The notes below the pieces were generated by a model that saw only the letters and a program-made list of their open reading frames with translations, was not told the origin of the DNA and ran no database searches. Of a DNA stretch of 64,000 nucleotides, positions 11,040 through 22,358 are shown piece after piece (within the stretch, counting starts at the first letter, position 1; each line of letters opens with the position of its first letter). Position numbers and translations under genes: made by a program. Source of the stretch: Amphibalanus amphitrite (taxonomy: Eukaryota; Arthropoda; Thecostraca; Balanomorpha; Balanidae); contig NW_024883053.1 of assembly GCF_019059575.1 (NCBI RefSeq), positions 78,084 through 142,083 on the forward strand, given 5' to 3'.

Positions 11040-11390
11040 ATCAGATGTCGTACAATAGTGAGATCATTGTCGCGAATCAGATCGCCCATACACGCTTCAG
11101 GCTAGCTCCTGCAGTGCTACTTAGGGGTTACATGTTCGCGCCGGCTCAAACCGCACGTTATGCGCGCACCGAAATTGATTATTTTTTGGATGCGCTTTTT
11201 CTGGGTAACATTGCAGCTACCCCAAACACTGATACAGTAATGTATGTGCAGGAATGCGAGCGTTTCTATGAGCATGAGCTTCGTGGATTTCGGTACTCTG
11301 TTGCGCAACCAAGCGAGACTGATCAATATCAGGTTGCAGCGTTGGACGATTGCGGTGACATGTTTTTCCCAAGTCAGGTGGGACAGGGGC
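11040..11390 (-). pseudogene. LINE reverse-transcriptase C-terminal fragment
   Basis: A minus-strand open frame (11117-11428, of which 11117-11380 is LINE) encodes a thumb-like region of non-LTR reverse transcriptases. It has LTWEKHV, a leucine-rich helix, YCISVWGSC and IQKIINFGARI, matching the usual LxWxxHI ... YxxxVWG ... LxxIQxxAxR pattern. It lacks the catalytic YxDD part and is joined at about 11390 to an unrelated repeat. Dead fragment. Confidence 0.7.
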
Positions 11391-11515
11391 GGATCCAGGA
11401 ATTTTCGGGAGGGGGGGCGGCAAGTCAAAATAGGGGCGACTTGGCAATCCGGGGGCGCTCACTACAAAGGGGGTGCCAAACCGTCAAAATCGGGAGCTAA
11501 AAGCCCGCGACGTGC
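11391..11515 (+). mobile_element. CAGGGGCGGATCC-type element fragment
   Basis: It starts ACAGGGGCGGATCCAGGAAT, followed by G-rich phrases. A CAGGGG start is typical of hAT-like ends (inference). No matching right end is seen, because A1 sequence begins at about 11516. A related inverted segment is at about 25900-25985. Confidence 0.4.
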
Positions 11516-12717
11516 TAGGGGGCGTTATCGCGCTCCCCCTCAGGTTTTTCGCATACCTATATCTGAAAAACGGCTGCGCGCAGCGCCGCCATTTTCAGCA
11601 TACCTTATCATGCATCTTGTTTGCACATGTTGTGAAAATGTCTGACGCGGGTGATGGGAGGTCAGGTCACCAGGTTATGCCAAGTGACCTAGCCTAAGAA
11701 AAAGTTCATATGCTTACCATTGCTATACCGACCGAACGATTGCTTTGAACCTTTCAGCGATTGATGAAAGCAACACTATTCATGTAATGTACATATATTT
11801 CGGAATTTCGATATCTGTGACCTAAGGTCAGGTCAGTTGTGCGACGTCTCCATTAGGTAGGTAGGTATAATTAAGTCTTTGGGAGAAAACTGAAAGGCAT
11901 CTCTTTTGGACGAGCGCCATTCTAGACAATATCAAGCATTGGGATACATATAAAATTAACACACTGAATAAGAACATTGCACCTAGTGTGACCACTCATT
12001 ATGTCCTAGAGGTCATCCCATGTCATGAAAGGTCCGCAGCAGTTTTTTTTTTAAATAACTTTTGATAGATTCAAGCTAGAGCGATAAAAACACCTCAGCT
12101 GTGTTCAGCTCGACGATACGCATCGACTGCTATGCAGCATGACCTTTCCCGGTCAGGTCATGACCTTAACCTGAGGTCAAATTCTCAAAATTACCTTTCA
12201 TAAGGTCAACCTTTAGTTTGTTCGACGTATCTCGACGACAGAAACGCAATGCTGACAAACGTAATGTCGAGACTCTCTTGAGTCAAAAGTTATTGCAGGA
12301 GAACATTGTTCGTAAAAAGGCTATTTTTAGAGTCTTTTGCCCTCTGAAGGCTAAACCGTTGACCTGAGGTCAAATCTGAGCGCAGCTTGCAGAAACACCT
12401 TTAAAAGGGCTATCGAATGCGCTTTTCTGCGGCGCTATAGCTCTATTGGTTTCCGAGTTACGTGCCGCTGCTTCGAAAACGGAAAAATGTTGAAACAGGC
12501 AACATTTTACCTTTGATGACCTCTGGTGACCTGACATTCGACCTGACCTAAAAATGACCGTTTTGTTTTCGTCCTGTTTTATGACGATCTTTCGAATGCC
12601 GCTTATCGCGTGTCACTACGCGGCCCAGGAGCCGAGTTAGACGAGGGAGTTTGCCCGCCCCCCCCCCCTCCCCAGCATGACACGGAAAATTCAGACCACC
12701 AGCACGGCACGGGTTAA
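11516..12717 (+). mobile_element. Family A1 TTAA element, copy 4 (diverged, left end lost)
   Basis: It follows the whole A1 order: the GTTTTTCGC module, ACATGTTGTGAAAA, the AGTGACCT region, the CGACGATACG phrase, the GCGCTATAGCTCTATTGG phrase and the right end GCACGGCACGGGTTAA (TTAA 12714-12717). It is clearly more diverged than other copies, and its DR1 is broken (near 12530-12550). Probably an old insertion. Confidence 0.7.
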
Positions 12718-13004
12718 AAGTCGTAGATGGGCACCGCTACCCTAGCAAAAGATATTAGCAAAAAGGTGGCCTCCATTTACTGGTGCAGTCCTTCTTCTCC
12801 CAGTGATGCCCCCTCCTTTTTCTGGAAGCGTCTCACTTATGCTGGTATGCCTCACTTCCCGGGGGCGCCCAACCTCTGCTTGGATCGCCTAATCCATTAT
12901 GGAGAGACCCAGTTTGCTTAAGTCGCCTCATTTCTTCCTTCTAAGAACGACCAATTTGCTGTAGGAGGCCCACTTATCTGGGACGCCCATCTTCTGCTAG
13001 CTCT
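12718..13004. other. Unassigned stretch
   Basis: Mixed-composition sequence with a short open frame (12727-12921) that resembles no family I know. Confidence 0.3.
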
Positions 13005-13233
13005 CCATTTCTAGCGCCGCCATTTTGACTTTTTCGACCCCCGTGACGTCATTTTTGACCTGACCTGAAAATGACCTTAGTAAAAATTGTAGACCTTGTC
13101 CGTGCGTATCCGATGCCGTTTACCGCTTGTCGTTATCTTGCTTCAATCTCGAGATCTCAGGGGGGCGGTCATCCGCCCCCCCCCCCCCCGTCGGTGCGAA
13201 GTTGGCGCAGACCCCCGTCGGTGCGCGGGTTAA
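13005..13233. mobile_element. Right-end fragment of a CCGACGG-type TTAA element
   Basis: It carries the hairpin GGGGCGGTCATCCGCCCC (near 13157-13190) and ends CCCGTCGGTGCGCGGGTTAA, the inverse of the left end at 61433 (TTAACCCGCGCACCGACGGG). The left part is missing. Its terminal TTAA (13230-13233) is shared with A2 copy 2. Confidence 0.6.
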
Positions 13234-14274
13234 CCCGCGCCCCGCTGGGAGGGGGGCAGAATCTGCCCCCTCTCGTTTTTCGCCAAAAATTTCTAAATAC
13301 GTTACGCCAGCGACGTCAAACTTTCAGTACGTTATCATACATCAATTTGACACGTTCCCTGAAAATTTGAGCGAAATCCATCGGAATTTTTTTGAGAGAT
13401 TGACGTTTTAGTGACGTCATGTTCGCCATTTTCGCCTCAAAAACGGCAAAATTTCAAAGCCGCTAACATCTTCATTTTTAAAGGAATCAAGACGTAACAA
13501 AAAAGGTTATACGTGATTCTACTTCGTCTATCAAATGGCAATCTCAGTTTTTTTGAAAATTCTGGATTATGGCCCAATTTTTTTTCTCAAAAAACTGACT
13601 TTTTTGGGAAAATAATTATAAAATCCAGAATTTTGAGTGTATCGAAAAAACCGGGACATATGTCAGAGAAGTGGTCTATGTGCACCTACATACCAATTTT
13701 TAGAAGAATCGGTTCAAAAATGTGGGAGTTATTCAAAATTTTATGACGTAACGACACACAAAAATTTTGAAAAATGATTTTTTGGAAGTTCTAGACCTCG
13801 TACAGAACCAAAAATAGCACCATTCGACTCGCCGTGAAAACTTGTATCAGATAGATACCTTTTTAGGCATTAACAACCAACTTCAAAATTTGACCTCACT
13901 TGACCTGACCTTGACCTGACCTCGACCTGAAATTCATCCAGAGGTGGTCCATTTCATATCACTTATTGAGTGTGCCTATTGAATTCTATGAGTAAAATGA
14001 CCCATAAAACATGTGTCGCACATGCCCTTTTTCTATATTTTGTTTTTGGTGACCTGACCTGACCTGACCTAACCTTGATCTTGACCTTTGAATGACATTG
14101 TATGCAACGGATATTGTCTTGGTAGTCTAAGAACACATTTTGGGCAATCAGTCTCAGTCCATTCTTCGGCAACTACGGTGCAAGGCCGATACTGTAGAAA
14201 CTTGCATTTTGTACCCTTGACCTGACCTTGACCTGACCTCTGACCTACTTAAGCAAAAAAATTTGGGCTCTTAC

Positions 14275-15228
14275 TTAACCCTCGCCCGCACATGCCATTT
14301 TCCCATCCTAGAACGCACATGGGGGGGGGGGTTGCCACCCTTCCCCCCGCGCCATTTCGTTCCTGTTGGAGATAGAGCTTAGCGGTAAAGACCAAAAAGA
14401 TTCTTTGGGAAGAGACGAATCCAATGATACCCAGTTTTACCTTCTCAGGTCAGTCATTGACCTTCTAGGTCAGGTCAAACTAAAAAATGTTGCTGCTTTA
14501 GGTCACCGTTGGATATCAAGTGCGCTGCTTGTCATATACCGATGACGATGCCGTTTTCTGGCGACAAGCCAGCTAGAACCTCTTTGTCACACTACCCGAC
14601 CAGGTTTTTGCTGCTGAGGTCATCTCAGGTCAAGTTAGGTCAAGGTCAATAATATGTGTTTGTGTGTCTGTGTGTGTCTGTGTGTATACTGATGTGTGCA
14701 CCGATTGTTTATGTGTCCATATTACATGAAATCATGATCTGAGAAGCTTTTACCAAAAATTTAGTCAAAAAATTCAAAAAAAGTAAATTCAGTTTGCCTA
14801 AAACGCAATTATCTTAGATGACCTAGGTTGACCTTGACCCTGACCTTGACATCTGTATATCGTCGAACAACATGTTTCATGATAGGTGGGAGGTAAGATT
14901 GGCATAAAAGGCCGAAATCAAGGTGTTAAAAGCTGACAAGGCCCTATAGCCAACGCAAGATGTTGAGAATTGGCCATTTGGGTCATGACCTGACCTAAAA
15001 AACAAGGTCATATCTCCGAAACCAAAAACCACAGCAATTTGAAATTTTCAGTGGACATCAAGAAAAAATTGAGGAGCAGCTATACGAAAAATCAGCTTTC
15101 TAGCTCTAAAAATGTTGAGTGCAGAGCAGAAAGACTACCTGGGGGGGGTTGCCACCCCCCCCCCAGGTAGTCTTTGGAAGTTCTAAGACTACCTGGGGGT
15201 AGCCTTAGAACTTGCGGGCGAGGGTTAA
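14275..15228. mobile_element. Family B-like TTAA element B3, nested in A2
   Basis: TTAA at 14275-14278 and 15225-15228; termini CCCTCGCCCGCA and GCGGGCGAGGG. The hairpin-like G/C runs surround GTTGCCACCC near both ends (about 14321-14350 and 15140-15165). A (TGTG) rich stretch lies at 14656-14690. The final TTAA also starts element A7. Confidence 0.8.
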
Positions 15229-16163
15229 CCCGCGAGTTGGTGGGGGGGGGGCGTTAAACGCCCCCACTTTTTTCGCCGGGCCATAGCATAAAAACGGCGC
15301 GTAGCAGGCGCGCCAAATTTTGGGTACCTGTAGGGAATTGATTGAAGTTTATTGTGACAAAGTTTCAAAAAAATCGGTCGGAAAATTTTTGAGATATCGA
15401 GGTTTTAGTGACGTCATGATTTCTGAGTTTTCGACCAAAAACGGCATATGTTCAAAAAATCATATAAAATCACAGAATAGACATATAGACATGCCGTAAA
15501 CGCCATTAGACTGCCAATACCATGGAGAATCAAATGGCTATCTTCGATTATTGATTATCGTTCCGCATTTTCCAAAATCTTGAACTGAATCTTGGCAATT
15601 TCTCGTGACTACTTCGCGACCATGATACATGAATTTCTTAAATTGAACTTTTTTAGCCAAACACGTACACATATGATAAAATGAATGTCACCATCGTGTT
15701 CTACGCCCCAAATTACCCATAAAACATGTGTCACAGGCTGCGAATATCAGTTTTTATTTTCGGGGATATGTGCCTGCCCGGTTGAACTGACCTTGACCCT
15801 GACCTATGCTTGACTGACCCCTGCATGGAGCTGACACTCTTGTAGGCCTTATATGATTATTGTGCCTTATTGTGCACCGTTTTGACAGAGTTTATGACGA
15901 GAGGCGCCCATTGCGAAGTCCTGAAGTCCATGCTACTGAAAGCCCGATTTCAGGTGCTTGACCTGACCTTGACCTGACCTGTGACCTCAAAATTCAACTG
16001 AAGAAGTACTCATCTGAAGCATCTCGTCGCGTTCTTTCGTTTGCCGCCTCGTGCGTTTCGCTGCGCCTATTGGTTCTCGAGTTATCGGCTGGGGGCGTTT
16101 AACGCCCCCCCCCCCCCCCAGCAAACGGTGGGTGGCGAAATACCCCAGCAACTGCCGGGTTAA
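15225..16163. mobile_element. Family A TTAA element A7, abutting B3
   Basis: The left end TTAACCCGCGAGTTGG is followed by a hairpin GGGCGTTAAACGCCC. The right end has GGGGCGTTTAACGCCCC (about 16093-16110), then CAACTGCCGGGTTAA (TTAA 16160-16163). It is a distinct subfamily with no coding capacity. It has a TGACGTCATG motif near 15409 and several ATATCGAGG-like module phrases. Confidence 0.75.
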
Positions 16164-16272
16164 GATCCGCCTTGTTGAGAGCTTTCACCGTTTTCCCCGT
16201 CTTTCTACGACCATCGGTTCGGAAGTTAGACAGGGCGCGTATGGCTGAATAGCCCAGCGGGGCGCGGGTTAA

Positions 16273-17025
16273 TTTTCCCAGATGATAGGGGGCTGCCAGT
16301 GTATAGCCCCCGTCAAGACAAAGTCAGCTGAGACGCGTCCCTTACCCATGCGACGTTTGTCAAATATTCTCAGTATTCATCTGGCGCTATATTCACGCTC
16401 ATATTTGAGAGCAATAACGAAAAAATTTCCAATACCTAAGTACCACAGGTTTTGTTTAATTAAAACATGTATCAGTACAAGAACTTGTTGCAACTTCACA
16501 ATTAGCGCTGTCCGGTACAACTCCTGCGAGGTGTCTCTCCTGCGAGTTCAGCTCGATCGTGTGAGGCCTGTAGCGACTGGCGATGTTGACCGGGAGCGGT
16601 TCGTTGATTTTGCCAGCTCATCAGTGTGCCTCCCAGCTGGTTCGTTCTCCTTACATGCAGGCATGCGGAACCGCTGCCGCCGCCGGCGTCGCCTTGGCAC
16701 GCTCTGGCGGCGCCGGTTGCAGGTCAGAGGTGGCCGCGGGCGCCTGCAACGGCAGATGCTAACGGTGCCGGGATGCTGCGGAGAGAAATCTGGACAGCGC
16801 CGGCGTCCATCTCGGCCGGGGTGAACAGCCGCTCTCCTCTCTGGGGCCGCCACAGGAGATATCCGTCCTGGGGTGAATAGCCGCCCTCGTCTGCGGCACC
16901 GCCGCACCAAATGGCTGTCCTCCGGGCATGCTGGTCCCAGAACTAGCACGCAGCTCATGAGCAATTGTTGCATAATCGTTTGTCAGACTCGCCCTGACCC
17001 TTTCCGAGTTCCACCAATAGTGTCT
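16273..17025. other. Unassigned stretch with GC-rich block
   Basis: 16273-16320 resembles an A-type hairpin remnant (GGGGGCTG ... TAGCCCCC). 16540-16930 is GC-rich, with a duplicated GGGGTGAA(C/T)AGCCGC phrase (about 16818 and 16870). Overlapping frames on both strands are arginine-rich and compositionally driven. No protein family is recognised and no convincing splice pair is seen. Confidence 0.3.
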
Positions 17026-19012
17026 TTAACCCGCGCCGGGCCGGGGGGGAGTGTTTGAACGCCCCCCCCCCCCTGCGGTTTTTCGCAGATATCTCAAAAA
17101 CGGCGGCGCGTAGAGCCACCGTTTCTGGCACACCTGCTTATGCATCTTTTCCGCACATGTGAAAATTTCAGACCCACAACTCTCAAGGTCAGGTCACCAG
17201 GTCAGGTCAAGTGGGCTCAGAAAAAGTTTCAATTTTCGTCAGAGCTACACCGACTGAGCGATTGCCTTGAAACTTTCAGCGATTGATCAAAGTAGCAGTA
17301 TGTACAAAATGCTTATCTCGGAATTTTGATATCGGTGACCTAAGGTTAGGTATGTCAATTTTGCGACCTCTCCATTATAATTCAATGGGAGAAAATTGAA
17401 ATGCGCCTCTTTTGGACGAATGGTGTTCAAAATCCTCTTAAACATCGGCTCATAGGTAAACATGACACATTGAATCGGAAAAATGCACCTGTGACCCCTC
17501 TGTGTGCCCCTATGTCATTTCAGGTCATGAACGGTCACCAGCAGTTTTTTGGCTATAACATTTGCTAAAGACGTGCTAGAGCGCTGAAAACACGTCATAT
17601 GTATTCAGCTCGACGATACGGATGGACTGATATGCAACATGACCCTTTCCGGTCAGGTGACCTTGACCTGAGATCAAATTTTCAATATGATCTTTCAAGG
17701 TCAACAAATAGTGCATTCGACGCGTCTCGACGAGAGAAACACGATGCTGCTAAAAGTAATGCCGTGGCTCTCTTGAGTCAAAAGTTGTTGACGAAAAACC
17801 ATTTTCATGAAAACTGCTATTTTTACAGTTTTTGCCCTCTGGAGCAGGGATGCGGAGCCGTGGAAATTTCAGACGGCTCCGGCTCCGGCTCCGGCTCCGG
17901 AGGAAAAAATCGACTCCGGCTCCGGCTCCGGCTCCGGGTGAAATGTTGTGGCGGCTCCGGCTCCGGCTCGTTTGTTTGTTGTTTGTTTATTGGGGCTTTA
18001 GGGCGCGTCGACTGCAAAGGTCATTTTGCGCCCATCCGGCTCCGGCTCCGGCTCCGAGTAAAATGGTCCGGCTCCGGCGGCTCCGGCTCCGGCGGCTCCG
18101 GCTCCGACTCAGTACATCCCCTATGCAATCAATTAAATACGAGTGGAAGAAAAATTGGATTGGTTATACGCGTTACTCTTTGCCATGACCGGCTCACCGC
18201 GTCCCCGCGCAAACGCACCTCGGAGAGAACTGGCAGAACAAAGGACTAGGAAGCGATGGCATTGGAAACGCAGTCGCCGCGAATTGGAGTTCACTGAACC
18301 ATCGTAAGCTGACACCAGTCTCGGCTGCATTGGGGGGTGGGAGTGGGGGGGGGAGGGGAAGAGACGGTGCTGGGAGTCGCAGTCCACTGCCACTGGCTTG
18401 AAAACAATGGCCGTCACCTGATGACCGGTCCTCATGTTCTGGGGATGCAGTAGACGTGGGGAACTAGGTCAATTATTTTTTTTCCTCTTCAAAAAATAAA
18501 AAGGAGCCGGAGTCGCCCCCTTTTTTGGCGGCTCCGGCTCCGGCTCCGGCTCCGGGCTATATTGTTTCACGGCTCCGGCTCCGGCTCCGGCTCCGGGCAA
18601 AATATGTCGGCTCCGGCGGCTCCGGCTCCGACTCCGGCTCCGGCTCCGCATCCCTGCTCTGGAGGCTAAACCGTTGACCTGAGGTCAAATCTGAGAACAT
18701 TATTCAGAAAGGTCTGTAAAAGGGCTATCGAATGCGCTTTTCTTCGGTGCTGTAACTCTATTGGTTCCCGAGTAAGCCGTTGGCAGTTTCCAAAATTGTT
18801 GAAATGGGCTACATTTGACCTTTGATGACCTCTGGTGACCTGACCTTTGACCTGACCCAAAAAATGACCGTGGTATTTCCGTCATTATTTTTGACGCTCT
18901 TTCGAATGCCGCTTACCGCGTGTCGCTACGCGGCCCAGGAGCCGAGTTAGACGGGGGTGTTCAGACACACACCCCCCCCCCCCCCCGGCCCGGCGCGGAA
19001 GTCGCGGAGTCT
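17026..19012 (+). mobile_element. Family A1-like TTAA element, copy 5, carrying a hAT element
   Basis: The left end is TTAACCCGCGCCGGGCC (TTAA 17026-17029) with a G/C-run hairpin around GTGTTTGAACGC. The A1 order is preserved around the nested hAT element (17845-18656). A perfect DR1 lies at 18841-18853. The right end degenerates at CCCGGCCCGGCGCGG near 18995, where LINE sequence begins; no terminal TTAA remains. Confidence 0.75.
17845..18656. mobile_element. hAT-type element with GGCTCC hexamer body
   Basis: It has a perfect 8-bp target duplication CTCTGGAG (17837-17844 and 18657-18664). Ends are CAGGGATGCGGAGCCG and CGGCTCCGCATCCCTG. Both arms are mostly (GGCTCC)n, with a non-repetitive centre (about 18115-18500). 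CAGGG-type ends and 8-bp duplications are hallmarks of hAT elements (established). Non-autonomous; no transposase. Confidence 0.9.
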
Positions 19013-19017
19013 AGTGT

Positions 19018-20258
19018 TCACTTAATCGAGCATAAATGAGTTTTTCTAGCAATTTCGAAATGACCGGGAGTAAAGATATTGGGCGATAGTTATTTGAATA
19101 ACTGTTTATCCCCAGTCTTATAAATTGGCTTTATAACAGCTCTTTTTAATGAGGTGGGAAACACACCTTGGAGAAGACAGAGATTCATGAGATGAACAAT
19201 CACAGTAATTTTTGATGTGTATTTTGATTTAAATATTTTTGTATTTATTTTGTCCTGACCAAATCCCACATTGCGCATACTATTCACAATATTTTTCACT
19301 TCGTTTTCATTTGTGGAACATAATTGCTGAAGTGGTGTTCTTACAAAGTTAGGAAGATAATCAGTTGGATTGCTTTCAGTGTCTCTGATCTTACTTTTAA
19401 GCTCTTTTCCAATGTTGGTGAAGAATGTGTTAAATTTATCAACTATGTCCTTAGTGTCATGCAATAAGCCGCTGTTGGTTTTGAACGCATCAGGCAATTT
19501 TGTGTTTTCGGAGGACCCTGTGGACATTTCCTTGATGATTTTCCAAGTATTCTAAGAATCTGATGTTTTAAGTTTTGCTTGGATATATGATTTCTTTGCT
19601 TCTCTTATTATCATCACAAGTACATTGCGATATCTGCGATACTTGGTTGCATTTTCATGCACCGGCTCGTTATTTTCTTATAAGAATAGTTCATTTTTTT
19701 CTGCCTATTGACGCCAGTATGCCAGGCGTGATCCAGGGTTTGATTGGCGAGTTTTTCCGCGAATGTACAAAAGTAGCGCTAAATTTTTGTATACCATCAG
19801 AGTAAGAACGAATTATTTTTTCACAAGCTATGTTAGGATCAATTACATCTGTGAGGTCCTGTAAATCAGTTTGCAAATGTATTCGCAGATCAGTGATTTT
19901 GTTATAATTAAATGATGTGATTTGTTTTTTCAGTCTCACATTTTTTGGTTTATATGTTTTTAAGGTAACATAGATTGGGAAGTGGTCAGACAAGTCTTCG
20001 TAAATTGCTCCAGAGTCTTTAACAAGTAATATATTGTTACAATATATATTGTCTAGCAGAGATAGTCTTGTTTCACCTTGTCTGGTGGGGAGGAATATCA
20101 AGGGAAGAAAGCCAAAGGACAACATCATATTGAAAAATATCCCCGCACCATGATCATTCCTCAGGGCGCATAGGTCAAAATTAAAATCACCAGTGACGAT
20201 CACTGTGCTGGATGAGATATCAATGGAGTCGAATAAAGTTGTCATCTGCTCACAGAAA
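19018..20258 (-). pseudogene. Truncated LINE: endonuclease 3' half to start of reverse transcriptase
   Basis: On the minus strand, 20245-19691 encodes the second half of an AP-type endonuclease: VTGDFNFDLC, LLDNIYCNN and DLSDHFPIYV carry the catalytic GDFN and SDHxP motifs. 19527-19090 encodes the linker and N-terminal RT region (FNTFFTNIG, GFGQDKINTKIF, VFPTSLKRAVIKPIYKTGDK). A frameshift after that leads to NNYRPISLLPVISKLLEK, then the copy stops at about 19018. There is also a break between the two frames (about 19530-19690). The RT catalytic core and 3' end are absent. Confidence 0.85.
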
Positions 20259-20875
20259 AGAACTGGGCAAGCATCTGAAGATACTTATGAAGAATATTGG
20301 TGAGTAGGTATCAAACAAGAAACTAATCCGCTTTCTTGGCAAATCTCTCCTGACCAACCTGTCCATCGAAGAGGCTCTGGCACTATTGGCCCTGTACCGT
20401 GTACGAATGATCGTGGCTTTAAACGATGATTTATCCTTAAACTGGAACCGTAATAGACAGAAGACCGCTGATGAGCAAAGACAGCTAGCGCTGGATGCCC
20501 ACCAGTGACTCGTGTCGCTGTGTCCTGGCACCTGTGAGTTGGATTCCCCTAGTCCATGTCGGTGTGCCACTTCTGATACCTGTGAGTTGGGATACCCCAT
20601 TGAGTCGTGTCGCTGTCCTCTTCTGACGTCATGAGAGTTGGAAAGCTACCGGTGAGTTGAGACTGCCAGTCAGCCCCTCTCCACAGCGTTGGGCTTTAAT
20701 TGCAGTGCAATGGCCCACCTCAAAACGGTCACTGAACGACCACCGGTGGCAACAGCAGACAACGAATAGGCCGCCGGCTACATCGGATAACTTATCACCT
20801 CCCCGGTGAACTCGGTGGTCAGGCGCTCGGCTACTCCGCTCACAACCGACTTATAGCTGTCAGGGCGGGACGAAA
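20259..20875 (+). other. Unassigned stretch with a coding-like 60-codon frame
   Basis: A plus-strand frame from about 20315 to 20508 reads like real protein (it includes SIEEALALLALYRVRMIVAL and a polar end before the stop). I recognise no family, and no ATG or clear splice acceptor sets its start. Downstream there are repeated phrases containing GTGAGTTGG(A/G) (about 20528, 20582 and 20650), suggesting degenerate tandem repetition. Confidence 0.3.
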
Positions 20876-22057
20876 TGGACGGACCAAAGAGCCGCCCTAA
20901 CGGTGTCGGCAAACAAGTGCACAAACCACCACTTATGATAATCACCATTCATGGCTTCAGCACACTAGGAACGGCTAAGGAATTGTCAAACGAGGGATTA
21001 TATGCGATAATGGCGAAGCTAGTGTTAATGAAGTTTATTCAATACTCTCACACAATCGTTGCGTAATGCGCATAAAACGCTGTAAAGTGACCATCTCACC
21101 TGAGCATAAGCTTTGAGTTGAGATAGCCAAATTGGGGCCCCGGGCCTGCACTTACCGGTTTCGGCACTCATACCATCGATAATTGCTTTAATTCGGAGAT
21201 ATTTAATTTCAAACTTGCAGTTTTCAGATTCTAAGGGGTTAATGCATTTGAATGCCCCCTTAGAATTTAGGACGTCAGCGGAGATCTTGAGATTTTAAAT
21301 TTTATACTAAAACCATCGTTAACACGTGGTGGTATCACTGAGTTACTCTATAATGGGTGGTATTTACTGCTTTGCGCGCAACGTTTATGCTAATTCATTA
21401 GCTTCTTTGAAGGTGGGAGGGTCCCTTTAATCGTTGGTAGTTCGCTCAAAAGGGACGGACGGTGTCTAGCACGCATGTGAAATGTGTGTGTCTATCTTTG
21501 CAAATGCATTTTGCTGTAAGAATACAATATTATTGTTCGCTTTTCAAAGTAAAGTAGATACCTATGCATGTTTCCGCCCACCGCTTTAGGGATCGATGTT
21601 ACAACTTTGTTAGTTGTTATGCGTGACAATATTTAAGTTCCCTCATATACGGTTTGCCGTCCACAAATAGGACAACACCTCTGATGCGACTACCTGCGGT
21701 ATCTAATTGCAACTAAGTGTCAAAAATATTCGCCTACTTCTTTTATTTAGAAAGCTGGAAAACAAACAGAAAGAGACTCGCATACAAATTGCAAACCTAA
21801 TTTTAGGCATAACGCCCCCCCCCCCCGCTTGGTTCTGCTTCTGCGAATATCTATAGTATGCATGCATATTTCATGCCTAGTACTCATTCATTCATCTGGC
21901 TCATCGCCAATCTGCATGGGCCAGCAGCGGCTGACGAGATCGCACTGTGATTGGTCGGCTGCGGCAGACGCTCATCGGTCAGCTGGGGATGGCGGCGCGG
22001 TGGGGTCGGGAGGCTCCATGGCGGCCCGGTCACCCGGTGATCTGGGTCATTGACCCG

Positions 22058-22100
<43 letters not shown>

Positions 22101-22358
22101 CGACTGCACTGAGCCGGCGGCGGTCTGGTCTGCAACCGGGCAGTTGCAGCGGACTAGTCATGTGACTGGCAACTTCGCTCCGCCTAGTCATGCCGCCGCG
22201 TCAACTTCACACGTATCTCCCCGAGTTCTGGCCATGGCCTAGCAACTAGTTTTATATGTTGATATAGTCGTTATCTAAAGAAGATTGTAACTTGTAAGGC
22301 TTTACGGTTGATATAGCTGACTTCCAGCTTACTGATTTGGAGGCAGGTACGTATGTAC
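20876..22358. other. Unassigned stretch
   Basis: No gene or element border recognised. It holds a C-run at about 21815-21828, a (CT)n tract (22055-22095) and a GC-rich segment around 21940-22040. Confidence 0.3.
22055..22095. repeat. (CT)n microsatellite
   Basis: A nearly pure CT dinucleotide tract. Confidence 0.95.

Larger units (their letters stand above)
13230..16272 (+). mobile_element. Family A2 TTAA element, copy 2, with two nested insertions
   Basis: It starts TTAACCCGCGCCCCGCTGGG with the CAGAATCTG hairpin and ends AGCGGGGCGCGGGTTAA (TTAA 16269-16272). The body from 13230 to 14278 is collinear with A2 copy 1. B3 and A7 are inserted side by side at an internal TTAA (14275-16163), and the A2 sequence resumes with GATCCGCCTTGTTGAGAGC. 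Repeated TGACC runs lie near 13890-13925 and 14050-14070. Confidence 0.8.

Noticed and set aside
16548-16973. Arg-rich 141-residue minus-strand frame in a GC-rich block
   Set aside because: Composition-driven; overlapping frames on both strands; no domain and no splice evidence.
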